A stretch of 64,000 bases of DNA from Ailanthus altissimus (GCA_946807835.1 OX327704.1:4402001-4466000), one strand, 5' to 3'. Numbered from the stretch's first letter, positions 31,010 through 42,325 are shown. The notes: a model not told the origin generated them from the letters alone. Program-made: numbers and translations.

Positions 31010-31395
31010 GATCAATACTTATATAGGTGTCATGCTTAATAATGAAAATCAAGATTCTCTATCAATGGCAAGCCAATTTTTCATTTTGTTGGGACCTCAA
31101 CCTTCTGTGAATAAATAGTTGTTCATGTTGGCTGCCTTGACAAAATTAATGCATTGGCTCCTCCAGACAAATTATGTATTCTTAGCTATGGAATTTCAAT
31201 AGGTAAAGAGCATGACATAGGATATTTATCCCATTATAGCTTCCATTTCAGTTACTGAACATGTTTCTTCAATTGCATTTGTCATGGACTGATATTTCTT
31301 ATTTTATTGTTTTTCGCACGCCTTGGTGAAATTCTTAATGTTACAAAACCTGCAAAAGGTTCAACAATGTTGCAACTTTTAGTTTTTGCTTCTGA
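31010..31395 (+). pseudogene. Captured alcohol dehydrogenase gene fragment (two exons, one intron)
   Basis: Exon 1 (31010-31202) reads INTYIGVMLNNENQ, then after a one-base shift RFSINGKPIFHFVGTSTF, a stop, then [20 protein letters not shown] and [10 protein letters not shown]. This is the zinc-dependent medium-chain ADH stretch RGVM..RFSINGKPI.HFVGTSTFSEYTVVHVGC..KI...CILSCGISTG. A GT donor follows at the GISTG boundary where plant ADH genes have an intron. Exon 2 (about 31320-31395) resumes with LGEILNVTKPAKGST, matching LGATLNVAKPAKGST, after an acceptor that has lost its AG. Only a middle part of the gene is present, so this is a dead fragment from the ADH1 or class III (GSNOR) family. 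Confidence 0.88.
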
Positions 31396-31460
31396 AGTGC
31401 CATAGTTCTAGTTATTAGGAACTTAAAATGATTGTTATGTCATCAACGTATCTAATCAAC

Positions 31461-31649
31461 GATACAGAGACCTAATGGACTTCTTGGCTTGTTCCTATAT
31501 TTATGGTGGCTAATGTTGCCATTTTCATTGTTGTCATGTTCATCAATAACTTCTCTAAGCATGCGATCAAGGGCAAATGCATTTTGAGGTTCTTAGGATT
31601 CGATCCCTTGAGAAAGAATCCTCTTTTCAATCTCTCTTCTCACACGTAA
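31461..31649 (+). pseudogene. Captured rhomboid-family protease fragment
   Basis: After a stop at 31473 the frame reads [20 protein letters not shown] (first transmembrane segment) and MFINNFSKH, then [20 protein letters not shown]. Plant rhomboid-like proteins have WLVP.F.VANV..F...M..NNCPK and C.ARFLGRFSF.PL..NPLFGPSS in this order, upstream of the catalytic domain. The catalytic Ser/His helices are absent. This is a second, unrelated host gene captured on the same strand as the ADH piece. Confidence 0.8.
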
Positions 31650-32264
31650 TCATTGATTTTTTTATAGCAGTTTCATTTTTTTTTTTTTTGTAATTTTGTT
31701 GTTGCCTTTGCCTTTATTGTTCAATTATTTAATTATTAGTTTTTTTATTTTGCTGTTGGGATTTTTCACTGAAGTTTAAGTTAGATTTTATATTGCATAT
31801 TCTAGAAATACTATAGTTTATAACTACAAGGTTTTCATTGATTCAACCTTGCATTTCAACCTTGCAACTTGGATACATATCTGCTTATGACTATTGGTCA
31901 ATCATGTTGCCTATATTGAAGTCATTCATCCAAGTTCGTGTTGCTGTCTCTCGATATTTTCCTAACTGTTCTCAACTTCTTGATGTTATTCCATCTTTTC
32001 ATGTTGTAACTCTATCTTTCACTGTTTAAGATTTTGTTCTCAATTGTATGCTAGTTGTTCTTATCATGGTGTAAGTGATAATAGGATGAAGTAAGTTTTT
32101 TTTTCTTTTTACTATAAGAAATTAGAGATATTGGGTAGCCTTTACTTCGTCAAGAAGAAGCAGAATGAATGTAAGTTCCTCTAGCATATATTTGGTATTG
32201 AAGTTTGCTAAAATACTGGTTGCGATAATTTTAGTCAATCCTGACCTTTATTGCAATTCAATGA
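31650..32264 (+). other. Right part of gene-carrying insert
   Basis: A T-rich run (31676-31691), then AT-rich sequence. The frame at 31838-32029 and a Lys-rich exon-like piece ending at a GTAAGT donor near 32170 are not recognised. No terminal inverted repeat to the left end was found. Confidence 0.35.
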
Positions 32265-32729
32265 ATAGCCTCTTTTATTGAGTTACAAAGTACAATGATC
32301 TCTCTCTAGGGATTTCAATGAATTCTCTCTCTTTTTTATGATACTTCTTAAGCCAAAATAGTGTCTTATTTATACCTCTCTTATCTTATACAAATCCTAG
32401 TGAGTTGTACAAAAAAATAAAGCTTAGACCAATTAAAATAAGAAACTCGAAATAGTTTAATCGCATTAGCATCACGGCACTCACCTTCTAACGTTGTAGT
32501 GCTAGTTCTCCAGGTTCGGGTGCCATGATGCTCAGACCTAAAAATTGTTCCTAGCTCTACACCTCAAACTTGAGTCTTATCTTTGTTCTTTTGCTTAATT
32601 CTTGATTCTCTGTCTAGTAGCTTTGCTTATTATTTCATCAGTTTTCCTTTCGCCAGAACTCTTTCTTTAAGTGTATTATTCATTGATTTTCACTTCTCTA
32701 ATGGATCCTCCAGATTTTATCTTCCCTAA
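32265..32729 (-). mobile_element. Copia D 5' LTR, second segment
   Basis: Resumes at TAGCCTCTTTTATTGAGTTAC, matching 7934 onward in the left LTR. It is uninterrupted where copia B (CTCTT site) and gypsy B inserted in the other LTR. The outer end is approximate; ATAAG at about 32730 may be the decayed target duplication. Confidence 0.75.
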
Positions 32730-33260
32730 GCCATAAGCAGGTTTGTTGTATTGAAACCTAGATGAATCAGACGTATTGTCATGCATTCCATGATAATGCT
32801 ACGAGAAATTATTCTCCAAATTAGGGTTATGATCAGCCTTAATCCTTTCACTGTATATAGTCTCCAATCTCTCAAAAAGAGCACTTAAGGCATTCTCGCT
32901 GAATAATTAACATCTTATACGCCATATAAAAATATGGAAGCCTTTCATATAGCAATATAATAATGACAACTTCTTCCGAATCCTCTAACACTACATGTAA
33001 TACCAAATTAAGTCATTTAGTAATTTTGTTGTTCACTCGGACATAGATGCATTTTCCCAAGTATTTGCTAGACTCTTCTTTTTCAATATCTTTAATCGCT
33101 CCGATAAGAGACCAAATATGCATTGTTACCTCAGGATTCAAAAAATGAGAAACTTATGGAGATGCAAAAAAAAAAAAAGGATGCTTTATCAAACACCATA
33201 TCAGAAATCCGTCTGAGACCCTTTTAAGTATCAGAGATGAATAGGTGGTTATTGAAGGTC
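32730..33260 (-). pseudogene. LINE ORF1 fragment (DUF4283 / zf-CCHC_4 type)
   Basis: The minus-strand frame near 33125-32860 reads MHIWSLIGAIKDIEKEESSK, YLGKCIYVRV, a stop, then LNLVLHVVLEDSEEVV and LLYERLPYFYMAYKMLIIQREC. This follows plant LINE ORF1: IG.V..ID......GKF.RVRV, G..V.V..KYERLP.FC..CG.IGH....C. Two zinc-knuckle cysteines are replaced by tyrosine. Strand and order fit the ORF2 piece at 6380-6890, with copia D inserted in ORF1. Confidence 0.8.
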
Positions 33261-33294
33261 CACAAGTTGCAATGATCAATATCTGACCAAAAAT

Positions 33295-33684
33295 TATTGA
33301 TATTAATGCACTTTCTAGATGAAAAATGAAAAATATTAAACAATTAAAATATGTAAATAAATCTAAAATTGTCTAAAAAACTATGAAAAAATTTTGTAAG
33401 AAATTAGAAGAATCTAGAGTTAGGTGAAAATATGTGGTATGTGTTTGTTAGTATAATATGTTGTGTATATTACACTCATATGTCAGTTCTAGCAACTATA
33501 AAAGGGAGCAAAATCAAGTGTTGAAGCATAGATTATAGAATAACAACCAATTCCCTCTAAAAATTATAGCCTTATTTTAATAAAATTACTTTTCAACTTA
33601 AAATCTTTTCCATTCTCTCACAAAATATATTTTTCATATAAACCACCACATACTTGAACCTATAAATTTTCCCAAAATTTTAAT
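33295..33684 (+). mobile_element. Copia H 5' LTR
   Basis: Starts near TATTGATATTAATGCACTTTC (TG probably decayed to TA) and ends before the PBS TGGTATTGGAGC (33688-33699), two changes from the initiator-Met site. It matches the LTR of copia I (34995-35398) in opposite orientation. Confidence 0.75.
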
Positions 33685-34350
33685 TAGTGGTATTGGAGCC
33701 TAGTTCAACTATAACTAGGCATAAAGTTCATTATGGCTAGTAGAGACTCTAACAAAACATCATATTCAATCCCTATTTTTCTTGAAGAAAATTATGATTT
33801 TTGGAGCATTAAAATAAAAGACATATTGTTTTACTCAAGGCTTATAGGACATATTTATTAATAGATTTTCTAATCCAAATAATACATCTGCTCTGTTTAA
33901 ATAGTAGAAGGAAAAATTAATGGAGTTAACACAAAATGATACCAAAGCACTCTTTCTTATTTAATAAGCGGTGGATGATGATTTTTTTTTAAGATTTGCT
34001 AGAGTCAATTCATCAAATGAAGCTTGGAATATTTTGAAAAATGAGATTTAGAAGAGATTTAAAAAATCTCAAAATGCAAGATTCTGAGACCGCTTAAGAT
34101 TATTATTTAAGAGTAAAAGAAATAGTATATCAATTAAGAGCCAATAGAGAAAATATAAATAATAACAAAATTGTGGAGAAAATATTAATTAGTGTTATAA
34201 AAAAATTTGATCCAATAATCACCGCCATTGAAGAGTAAAACGACACATTGACTCTTATATTAATGGGATTAATGGGCTCTCTAAAAGCATGAGAGAAAAA
34301 GCTGAGATAAATTGAACAAACATTAAGTTTAGAGAATAAAATATTTTATA
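33685..34350 (+). pseudogene. Copia H gag remnant
   Basis: From ATG at 33733: MASRDSNKTSYSIPIFLEEN and YDFWSIKIKDILF, the copia gag start (P.L...NY..W...M). Stops then appear, but later pieces (ARVNSSNEAWNIL-like at about 34000) continue the UBN2-type gag pattern. No pol follows; the element is broken near 34350. Confidence 0.75.
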
Positions 34351-34994
34351 TAATTACGCCCTATCATTAAGCTATTTATAAAGAGTAAGATTTTCAGTAC
34401 ACGCAAGAAAGTTATTATGTCAATATTGCACTCTTGGTGGCCATCATCGACCTTCTTACAATTATTAAAGAATCTTGTTAAAAAGTATTTGCACCATAAA
34501 ATTGCTTTGAACATTATATTTTAATAGAATTTTATATTATTAAAATATTCATGAAATAATTTATTATGAAGAAAATTTTATATAATTAAATAAATTATTG
34601 TAAGTCCTTCCCTAGGTCTTTTCTCTAAGAACCTAGAAAGGGAGTAAGAGTTCCAGAACTCAAATTCTAGGGTTTTGAACAACTGATCTTGCCATGCTTT
34701 TATCTTCCTTATCTGGTTAATTTGAACATGTTTTAGCATGATATTCCTAATTAGATCTTCATGATAACAATATCCTCATCAACTGATTAAATTCATCTCT
34801 CAAGAAAGAAGGTGATTAATGTCTTTCATTATCGTTGGTGGGGTGAAAGTATTATGTTCAAAGCCATAAATTGAGAGGCCTTTACTTCTAATATCCGTCT
34901 GCAATGGCATGAAGACTTTATTATAAAAGGAATCAATATAGGTAGAATTTTACTTATTTTTTTATAGGAATTTTGGATTCTTATACAATTGATA
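34351..34994. other. AT-rich spacer between opposed copia copies
   Basis: No convincing coding frame. There is an imperfect inverted repeat CCCTAGGTCTTTTCTCTAAG / AACCTAGAAAGGG at about 34611-34646. It lies between a plus-strand copia gag remnant and a minus-strand copia LTR. Confidence 0.4.
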
Positions 34995-35398
34995 TGCATT
35001 TTTGGGGATATATATGGATTCAAATGTGTAGGGGTTTATATGAGAAAATATATTTTATGAGAGAATGAAAAAGATTTTAAGTTGAAAAGTAATTTTATTG
35101 AAATAAAAAGGAGGAGTATAAGGCTATGATTTTTGGAGAGGCTTGGTTATTATTCTACAATCCATGCTTCAACATTTAGCTTTGCACCCCTTTTATAATT
35201 GTTAGAACTAACATATGCCTGCAATATGTACAACATATTCGAATAACAAACACACACCACACATTTTCACCTAACTCTAGATTTGTTTTCTTTCTCATAA
35301 ATTTTTTTATAACTTTCTAGACAATTTTAGATTTGTATAGATATTTTAATTATTTATTATTTTGGGCCTTTCATCTAGAAAGTGCATTAATATTAATA
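34995..35398 (-). mobile_element. Copia I 3' LTR
   Basis: Reverse complement of the copia H LTR. On the minus strand AAGGAGGAG (polypurine tract) directly precedes it at about 35400-35408. The left end near 34995 is approximate. Confidence 0.75.
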
Positions 35399-36129
35399 CT
35401 CCTCCTTAATGCACTTTTGTTGAATTCCCAACATGTTTTGTAACTTAAACTTTGGTCTTGGAAGTGCCTTGGTGAATATGTTTGCAATTTATTCTTCTGT
35501 TTTGTAATACTTGAGATGCTTGATTGTAATATGCTTGGTTATGCTGTGGAACACAAGATTCTTTGCTATCGCTATTGTAGCCTTTTTCTTCCATAATATT
35601 TCTATAGCTATATTCTTTTTCACTCCAAATTCTTTAAATATTCTTCTCAACTATGTTACTTGACAAAGTTGTACTTGTTACTATGTATTCTGCTTTAACT
35701 GATGATTGTGCTACTGTTTCTTATTTCTTTAATGACTAAGAGAACATGCTAGACCCAATAGTGAAAGTATAGCCTGATGTATTTTTCATGTAATTGACAG
35801 ATTATGTCCAATCATTGTCTGTATATCTAATTAGTTTTGAGTTTAGAGTAGACTTGTACCATAGCCCATAGTTTATTATGCCTTGTAGATATCTTAAAAC
35901 TCGTTTTACCTCTCCATAGTGAATTTGGCATGTTTCTTGCACATATCTTGAGAGAAGATTAATAGCCTATATGATGTATAGATAAGTTGTTGTTAGATAT
36001 AGTAGGCTATTTATCAAGCTTCTATAGAGTGATCCATCTGCCTTCTTCAACCCATCTTTCTTTTTATTTTTTTTAATGGTTGCCAAAGGCGTAGCTACAG
36101 CTTTACACAAAACATCTTGAATTTCTTTA
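35399..36129 (-). pseudogene. Copia I RNase H
   Basis: The minus strand reads ATIAIAKNLVFHSITKHITI and then ANIFTKALPRPKF, the NPVFH.RTKHI and D.LTKALP blocks that close copia polyproteins. Further RNase H pieces continue to the solo LTR insertion. Frameshifts and stops are numerous. Confidence 0.8.
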
Positions 36130-36592
36130 TGTTGAATATTGGTTATTATAAGTCAATGGACATTTTAGGGATATATTAAGTGTATAGAGGCATTTTAGTA
36201 ATACTATATGTATAGAAAATAAAACGGTTCATTTTATGTTTATATATATATATATACTGTCTTTCGTTTGTAACCTTAGATATCTCTCTCATTCTCTCAA
36301 AGCCTCTCGATGACTGTTTAGGCAGAAACTCTATTTTTTAGGTTTTGGGTTCTTCATCTTCTTGCTTCTATTTTTTGTTTGAGTCGGTTTCTAAAAAAAG
36401 GTTCAGAGTTGAGAGACTAGGCTGTAATCATCTTGATATAATGGATAACACTCCTTGTTCTGAGCTCGAGAGTGGATATAGGTTCTTTTGAGCCGAACCA
36501 CTATAAATCTTGTTCTTGCTTGATTCTGAGTTTGATTTTGTGTTAATCGAGCCTTGAATAGATTTTCAGTTGCTAAGATAGTTTTTACAACA
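36130..36592 (+). mobile_element. Solo LTR, 463 bp, with CTTTA target duplication
   Basis: Starts TGTTGAATATTGGTTATTAT and ends TTTTTACAACA, with perfect 5 bp repeats CTTTA at 36125-36129 and 36593-36597. It lies inside copia I pol. A (TA)n TATA region is at about 36240-36257. The TG..CA ends and size fit a copia LTR with no internal part. The family differs from all other LTRs in the window. Confidence 0.9.
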
Positions 36593-36597
36593 CTTTA

Positions 36598-37280
36598 GTA
36601 AATTTTTTGTCTATTTCTTTTGGCATATAAGGATTCAATCTAGTTCTTGGCTATTTCAATGCCAAGAAAGTAATGCATCATCCTGAGATTAGTCATCTCA
36701 AATGTCTTCATCATGTCTTCTTTTACTTTTTGTAGTATTTTGTCATTATTTCCTGTGTAGATGAGATCATCCATATATAAGGAGACAATGAGAGTATTTG
36801 AGTTATCTTGTGTCTTGATGTAAAGGGGTGGCTCACTTTTACTTCTCATGAACCCTGAATTAATGAAGTAGTTATCTATACGCTATACTATGCTTAAGGT
36901 GCTTATATTAATCCATATAGAGCCTTTTTTAGTTTTAGTACTTTTTCTTCTCCACCTTGGTTCGTGAACCCATGTATCAACACATACTTCTTCTTCCAAT
37001 AAACCATTTAAGAATGTTGACTTTATATCGAGCTAATAAATCTTTCATTTGTTTTAGGCTTCAAGTGCCACAAACGCTCTTATTATGTCTAGTCGTGTTA
37101 CTAGAGTAAAGATTCACTATAGTCAATGCCTAGTTATTGAGAGTAGCCTTTTGCTACAAGCCTACTTTAAATTTTTTGACTGAATCATTTGGATTAATCT
37201 TGATCTTGTATACCCATTTCATGTTAATAAACTCTTTGTCTTGAGAGCGCTCCATGAGTTCCCATGTTTGATTACTTTTA
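36598..37280 (-). pseudogene. Copia I reverse transcriptase
   Basis: The frame at 36640-36849 reads SLYMDDLIYTGNNDKILQKV and DMMKTFEMTNLRMMHYFLGI, with the YxDD site as YMDD. Upstream RT motifs continue to about 37280 in shifted frames. It is split from RNase H by the solo LTR. Confidence 0.85.
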
Positions 37281-38560
37281 ATTGTCTTAAACTTTTTTTA
37301 TATACTTTTCCTTCATCTTTCTTATTTTTTTGCTTCTTTAAAGTTTTCTAGTTCCACAGTAAAGAAGTTAAATGTCTCGTATATATCTTTGAGTTCTTTA
37401 ACTTTCTTGGTGGTAACTCAAAAGAAGGTTTATCTTACTTTATTGGTGATGTTGGAGGCGATTTAGAAGCATTTGAATTTTTTCTTTCACCTTTATCCTC
37501 TTTTGTAATTGTCTTCTTATACTTTATTGGTACCGTGATACTTCTTTCCTTGATCTTCTCTTTATTCTTATTCCATGAGGCTAATTCAACATCTCTACTA
37601 ATTATTAGTTTCTTATTTTTTAGATTATATATTTGATAACTTTAAGACATGGCATTGTATCCCAAGAATATTCCTTTCTTTGTTTTTTCTTCTAGTTTCT
37701 ACCTTTTTTCTGCTAGAACGTAGACATAGCACACACATCCAAATACTCTGAGATGATGTGCTGAAGGCTTCTACTTGATCCATGCCTCTATAGGACTTAT
37801 GTCTTGTACAAATTTTATTAGACATCTATTTAACAGGTATACTATTGTATATATAGCTTCTACCCAAAATAAATTTGGCAGGCTTTCTTTTTAACACTAA
37901 CCTTGCCATCTCTATGATTGTTCTATTTTTTTATTTTTGAGACTCAATTTTCTTTTGGAGTATAGCTTACTGTCATTTGGTGCTCAACTCCTTCATCACT
38001 GTAGAATTGATTAAATTCTTAAGAAGTGTACTCTTTTCCTCTGTCGCTTCTTAGCTTCTTTAAACAGTGGCCACTTTGCTTTTCCATAAAATTCTTGAAC
38101 TTCTTGAAGATTTTGAGCACTTTTAATTATTCAGGAAGAAATTACACCCATGTCATTCTATTATTCTCATTAATGAATAAGATGAAATACTTGTTTTATT
38201 TTTCAACAAAATTCTTGAACTTCTTCAATATCTTAAGCACTTTTGATCTTTTATGAATAAAATACACCTATATCTTCTAGTGTAGTCATCAATGAATAAG
38301 ATGTAGTGCTTGATTTAGTCAAGTGATGGAATCTTCATAGGTCCACAGATGTCTATATAAACAAAGCTCTAATGGTGCTTTAGCTTTGTAAGATCTTCTT
38401 GTTGAAAATAATTTCATCGTTGTTTGCCTTGTAAATAGATTTCATATACATTACTGTTCTTTTATATCCTTAGCCTGTCTTTGATCTTATTTTTTTGTTG
38501 AAGAATCTTCAACCTATAAAAGTGGAAGCGCCCAAACCTTTTATGCCATAATCCATGAGT
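37281..38560 (-). pseudogene. Copia I integrase
   Basis: The piece at 37625-37825 carries the post-core block (VFGS.AYV...EKR.KLD.KS...FLGY): WMCVLCLRSSRKK and, after a frame change, NILGIQCHVLKLSNI. Fragments of the integrase core occur up to about 38500. Many stops; no intact DDE domain. Confidence 0.65.
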
Positions 38561-39430
38561 CTTTAATTTCTACTTTCTTGGATGTGAAGATATTTTTTCA
38601 TTGAAGAGGAAAGTTTGTATTTTGCATATTTACTGTAATTATTATTTGGCACTTATCTTTACCATATATTGTGCAAGTATATAGTAAAGTACAAAAAATA
38701 TCCATTTTCAATCATTTATCTATGCTTAACAAGTAATGGTTAAGCTTAGTACCAATAGTATCATTAATATATTTGGTTCCTTTATAAGTTTAGATGGATC
38801 TTACTTTCCCTTGGTCTTCCACCAATGCTCCATTCCTTAATCTAATTTGTGATTTTATTGACATGTCTATGTTGCAAAAAATGCTTTGGTCTCATGTCAC
38901 ATGATTGCTACATGCATTGTCCATATATTACGTCTCATTTTTCTTCTCCTTAATTGCTTGACATGCATAAAAAAAATTCTTTCTTCTCATTTTCTTCTAT
39001 GTAATTAGTTTGGTGATTTTTTTTATTAACAATTTTTCTCTAAATACTCTAACTTTTTGCAATTAGGGATATTATCATGAATATTCCTGAAGTATGGCTT
39101 AATATCAATAACTTTTAATAAGTGAAAAGGACACTTTGGACTTTTTAGTAAGTTACTGAACTTCAGCTATTAAACTTCATTTTACATTCTTGTAGTTAAA
39201 TAATTTACAACATTTACCCAAGAACCTCAGTTATCATATGAAATCTTTGATCATAACAACACATAAAAAGTATCCTAAATGAACATGAATACTTACCTCA
39301 TAAGAACAATCATCTTGGCGATGCCCAATCTCTCCACAACAATAACACTTGCCTTTAAACTTAGAACTCATGCTCGCCTTTTTTTAATTCAATTTTTTAC
39401 ATTAATCCTTTTTCATTTATATTTTTAAGA
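38561..39430 (-). pseudogene. Copia I protease region and Gag zinc knuckle
   Basis: At about 39300-39372 the minus strand reads MSSKFKGKCYCCGEIGHRQD and DCSYE, an intact C-x2-C-x4-H-x4-C nucleic-acid-binding knuckle of Gag. Protease/pre-integrase remnants lie at lower coordinates. The rest of gag and the 5' LTR are missing, so the element is cut near 39430. Confidence 0.75.
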
Positions 39431-40894
39431 GGATTATTATACCCTTTAGAGTTGATATTTTGATTTATCCAACGATTTAGATCAATTTTAGTATTATACT
39501 AAAACTTTAATTTCAAGTTATCAGTTATGGGTAATATTTTTATTATGGAATTTTTTTTATAATTAATTTTCTTTTTTACCCACTTTTCAATGAACTAAGT
39601 TTTATTAGCCAAAAATTAATAAATTGGATAATTATACTACATTTTAATAAAAAACAATACATATTCTCTCTCTAAATTTGACGAGCTCTCTCACACTAAA
39701 CAACTATCTTAACAAAAATTCAATCAAATTAAAATTTTGGAAGTTTTTAATTTGAAATTATATTCATCATTTAAAATTTCAAAAATGATTGATTCTTGAT
39801 AAATGTTTTATGAATTTTAGAAATAATTTTGATTTGTGTTAGAAATAAATTAAAAATCATATTTGGGGTCGTAAATAAGTGAAATATATTAATTATATGT
39901 GAAAAATGGGTTGAAAAGTGAAAAAATCTAGCAAAAAGTTGTCATTTTTGTAACATTTCTAAACGTATACGATGATGGGCATCTGTGTTCCAAACTAATG
40001 TAAAACACCCACGTGAAACATCTGTCGCATGGGCGCCGCATGGTTCCCTGAGTGTCTAAGGGCACTTGCAAAATGCCTAGTGGGAGCTCCCCATGTCGGA
40101 GGAACGCACCTGTGAGATGCCTAGTAGGAGAAATTCGCTGTCTAGATTTTCACTGATATTTCTCTCCTACCACCTTATTTCTCTTTAAACCTTTACATCA
40201 TTTCTCTTTAAAACTTCATTATTATACACTTGAATTATATTTCGATGCATACATTTTAAAATAAGCACAACTTCAAACAAATCTATCATTCCAATTTATA
40301 TATACGATAAAATATAGAATATTGGTCATAGAAACTTGTCTTACCTTTATAGATATTTTAAAACTTCAAATCTATGTATTTTAAATGCTGAAGATTAGTT
40401 TTAGAGATGGATTCGCTTAAATCAAATTCGGTTTTGTGTTTTTGGCCTTCAAGTGTTTTGTTTTTCACTATATTATCTCAAGGGGCGAAGGAAAGAGAGT
40501 TCTTTGAGTGACAGAGATTCCGATTCAACTTCTCCCACGGGGAAAGAAAGCCTTTATAGTAAAGCTAGCCTATTAGGCTCTGTGTAAGAGCTCATACGAT
40601 GATAAATATGTCAATTTAACATTCATTTGCCTAATAAAAATTAGCCTATCCCTTTTTGGTTAAAACAATTTAATCAAAATAATGGATCAATTCTGAAAAA
40701 TAAGTTTCTATACTTATAGAATTAGGCTTATATATTTCATTTGTCAACAAAAAATTTGTTGAATGTGTTATTAGTTAGTGCAATTGAATAATCATCAAGT
40801 GGTAAAATATTTACAATACATCTTTCTCAATTATGGAAGTCCTGCCTTCAGGGTATAGTTTGAACGGTTGAAGGTATAGTGTGCCCATAGCCCT
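39431..40894. other. AT-rich intergenic sequence
   Basis: No gene or recognisable element. A less AT-rich patch (about 39970-40145) contains a near-duplicate of AAATGCCTAGTGGGAG / AGATGCCTAGTAGGAG about 41 bases apart. It may be a decayed repeat I cannot name. Confidence 0.5.
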
Positions 40895-41445
40895 TCAAGG
40901 TCAAATAAAATTTAAAGGTAAGAGATTGAGTATTTTAGTGGATAAGGTTTTTCATTCTTATGTAAAACCTTTTAAAAAAAAAATGTCTTGAGTTTGAATC
41001 TCTACTTTCTTATATCAAAAATAAGAATTAATATTACACATTAATGCATGAATAAATTTATACGGATATAATAGAGAAACCAAGTTTATAAAGATTTGTT
41101 CACTTCAATAATGAAACTAGTGAATTATAAGTTCTTAATTATTTGGCCACTACTGTTCTTAATTATTAACAAGCCAATTATTTGGCTTGCTAATCTATGA
41201 AGTGAAATTTCTTTTGAAGCCATCAAGATAATCAATATTGTTAAAGAGAAGTAAAAGTCTTATGTGCAATAAAGAAGAAACCATCCAAGATCATTGTGCT
41301 TTGTTTCAAGACTGATTTAAAGAAAGTATAATGATCAATCCTTGCCGTTGAATAAGGCTAAAATTAAAGTTTATCCATCAGCACCTTCTGAAGAAGAAGA
41401 AATAGCAAGATGTCATCGTCATCTTCAACTTTCAATTTCAGTATG
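40895..41445 (+). repeat. Duplicated block, copy 1
   Basis: About 550 bases matching copy 2 at 42885-43440 in the same orientation, with scattered changes and small indels. Shared landmarks are ATACGGATATAATAG, AATTTCTTTTGAAGCCATCA and GAAACCATCCAAGATCA. It has no coding potential that I recognise. Confidence 0.8.
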
Positions 41446-41734
41446 CTCAATGTTGCAGCGTTAGCCATCAAACATCGAGATATTAGATCGAAATCGCATT
41501 ACTACCTCAGCAATAGATCTTGAAAACCGCAGCTTTGTCTATTCGGAAAAAAAAATTATTTTTGAGTAAAATTACATCCTAAAGTCAGTTTTAAAATCCT
41601 ACAACATGTGAACTCTTATTCCAACTAAAAAGAGAGTTTCTAGAGACCTTGTAAACATTATATAAACTTGGAGGTAGCAAAATAGACCACAACACGCTTA
41701 TTCGACATGCTTTAAGTGAAAAATATTAGAAACA

Positions 41735-42325
41735 AAATGGCACAATTAATTAACGAATTGAATTCGTATTACCAGTTTATTAATCGTGTCAAATATGTAT
41801 TTGAAGTATAGATTCGTTAATTATTTAAGTCATGTTTAATTAAATTATAATATAAAATAAAATTAAAAATATATATAAATGAAAATCAAAACCCCTAATG
41901 TATCTAAACTCTAAAGACTTTTTTTAATTGTGTTAGAATAATTTTATTATTAGATGCATTAAATACTTGATTCTTTTAATATAATTTAAAATTTATTAAT
42001 TGTGACTTAAACGTATTTTAAACGAATCGAATATTTTATGTAAACGAATGAAATTAAGTTTTATTATTCATTTAAACAAATATAATCATAAACGAATCAA
42101 ATCGTGTGTAATCGTATAAACGAATTAAATTTGATCATTTTTATTTAAGCATGGCTAATCGTGTCATGTCGTGTAATTCATTTATTAAACGAATCAAATC
42201 TGTGCTTGACTATATGATTCGTTTAGTAAACAAATCGTAAATTAATACAATAAAAAATTGTTAATACCCTATATTGATACGATATGAATAAGATTTATTT
42301 ACCGAATTGTCAACTCTATATAAAC
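41735..42325. repeat. Region dense in AACGAATC/GATTCGTT words
   Basis: At least eight occurrences of AACGAAT or ATTCGTT in both orientations, plus TCGTGT words. It ends TTTACCGAATTGTCAACTC. It resembles decayed non-autonomous DNA-transposon families built from such short words, but terminal repeats could not be fixed, so it is left unclassified. Confidence 0.45.

Larger units (their letters stand above)
29646..32264 (+). mobile_element. DNA-transposon-like insert with captured gene fragments
   Basis: A 2.6 kb segment interrupting the copia D 5' LTR. Its left end CCTACTACAAAAATAGGC resembles a CACTA-type terminus (CACTACTACAAAAA...), followed by subterminal 25 bp repeats (29705-29779). Inside, on the plus strand, are exon-like pieces of alcohol dehydrogenase (31010-31202 and about 31320-31395) and a rhomboid-family protein (31461-31649), with an intron retained. 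No transposase is seen. I did not find the right terminal repeat or a 3 bp duplication, and the host LTR has lost about 100 bases, so the right end is a host-alignment boundary. A Helitron is the main alternative. Confidence 0.6.
7793..32729 (-). mobile_element. Copia D (Tork-like), host of four nested insertions
   Basis: A minus-strand Ty1/copia element of roughly 4.4 kb, spread over 25 kb by later insertions. Right to left it has a 5' LTR, tRNA-Met PBS (29576-29587), gag, protease, integrase, RT, RNase H and a 3' LTR. Copia E (45458-50490) is a same-family copy without these insertions and confirms the joins. Flanks carry ATAAC (left) and ATAAG (right), a possible decayed target duplication, and both flanks look like LINE. 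Stops and frameshifts throughout show it is inactive. The right boundary is approximate. Confidence 0.8.
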
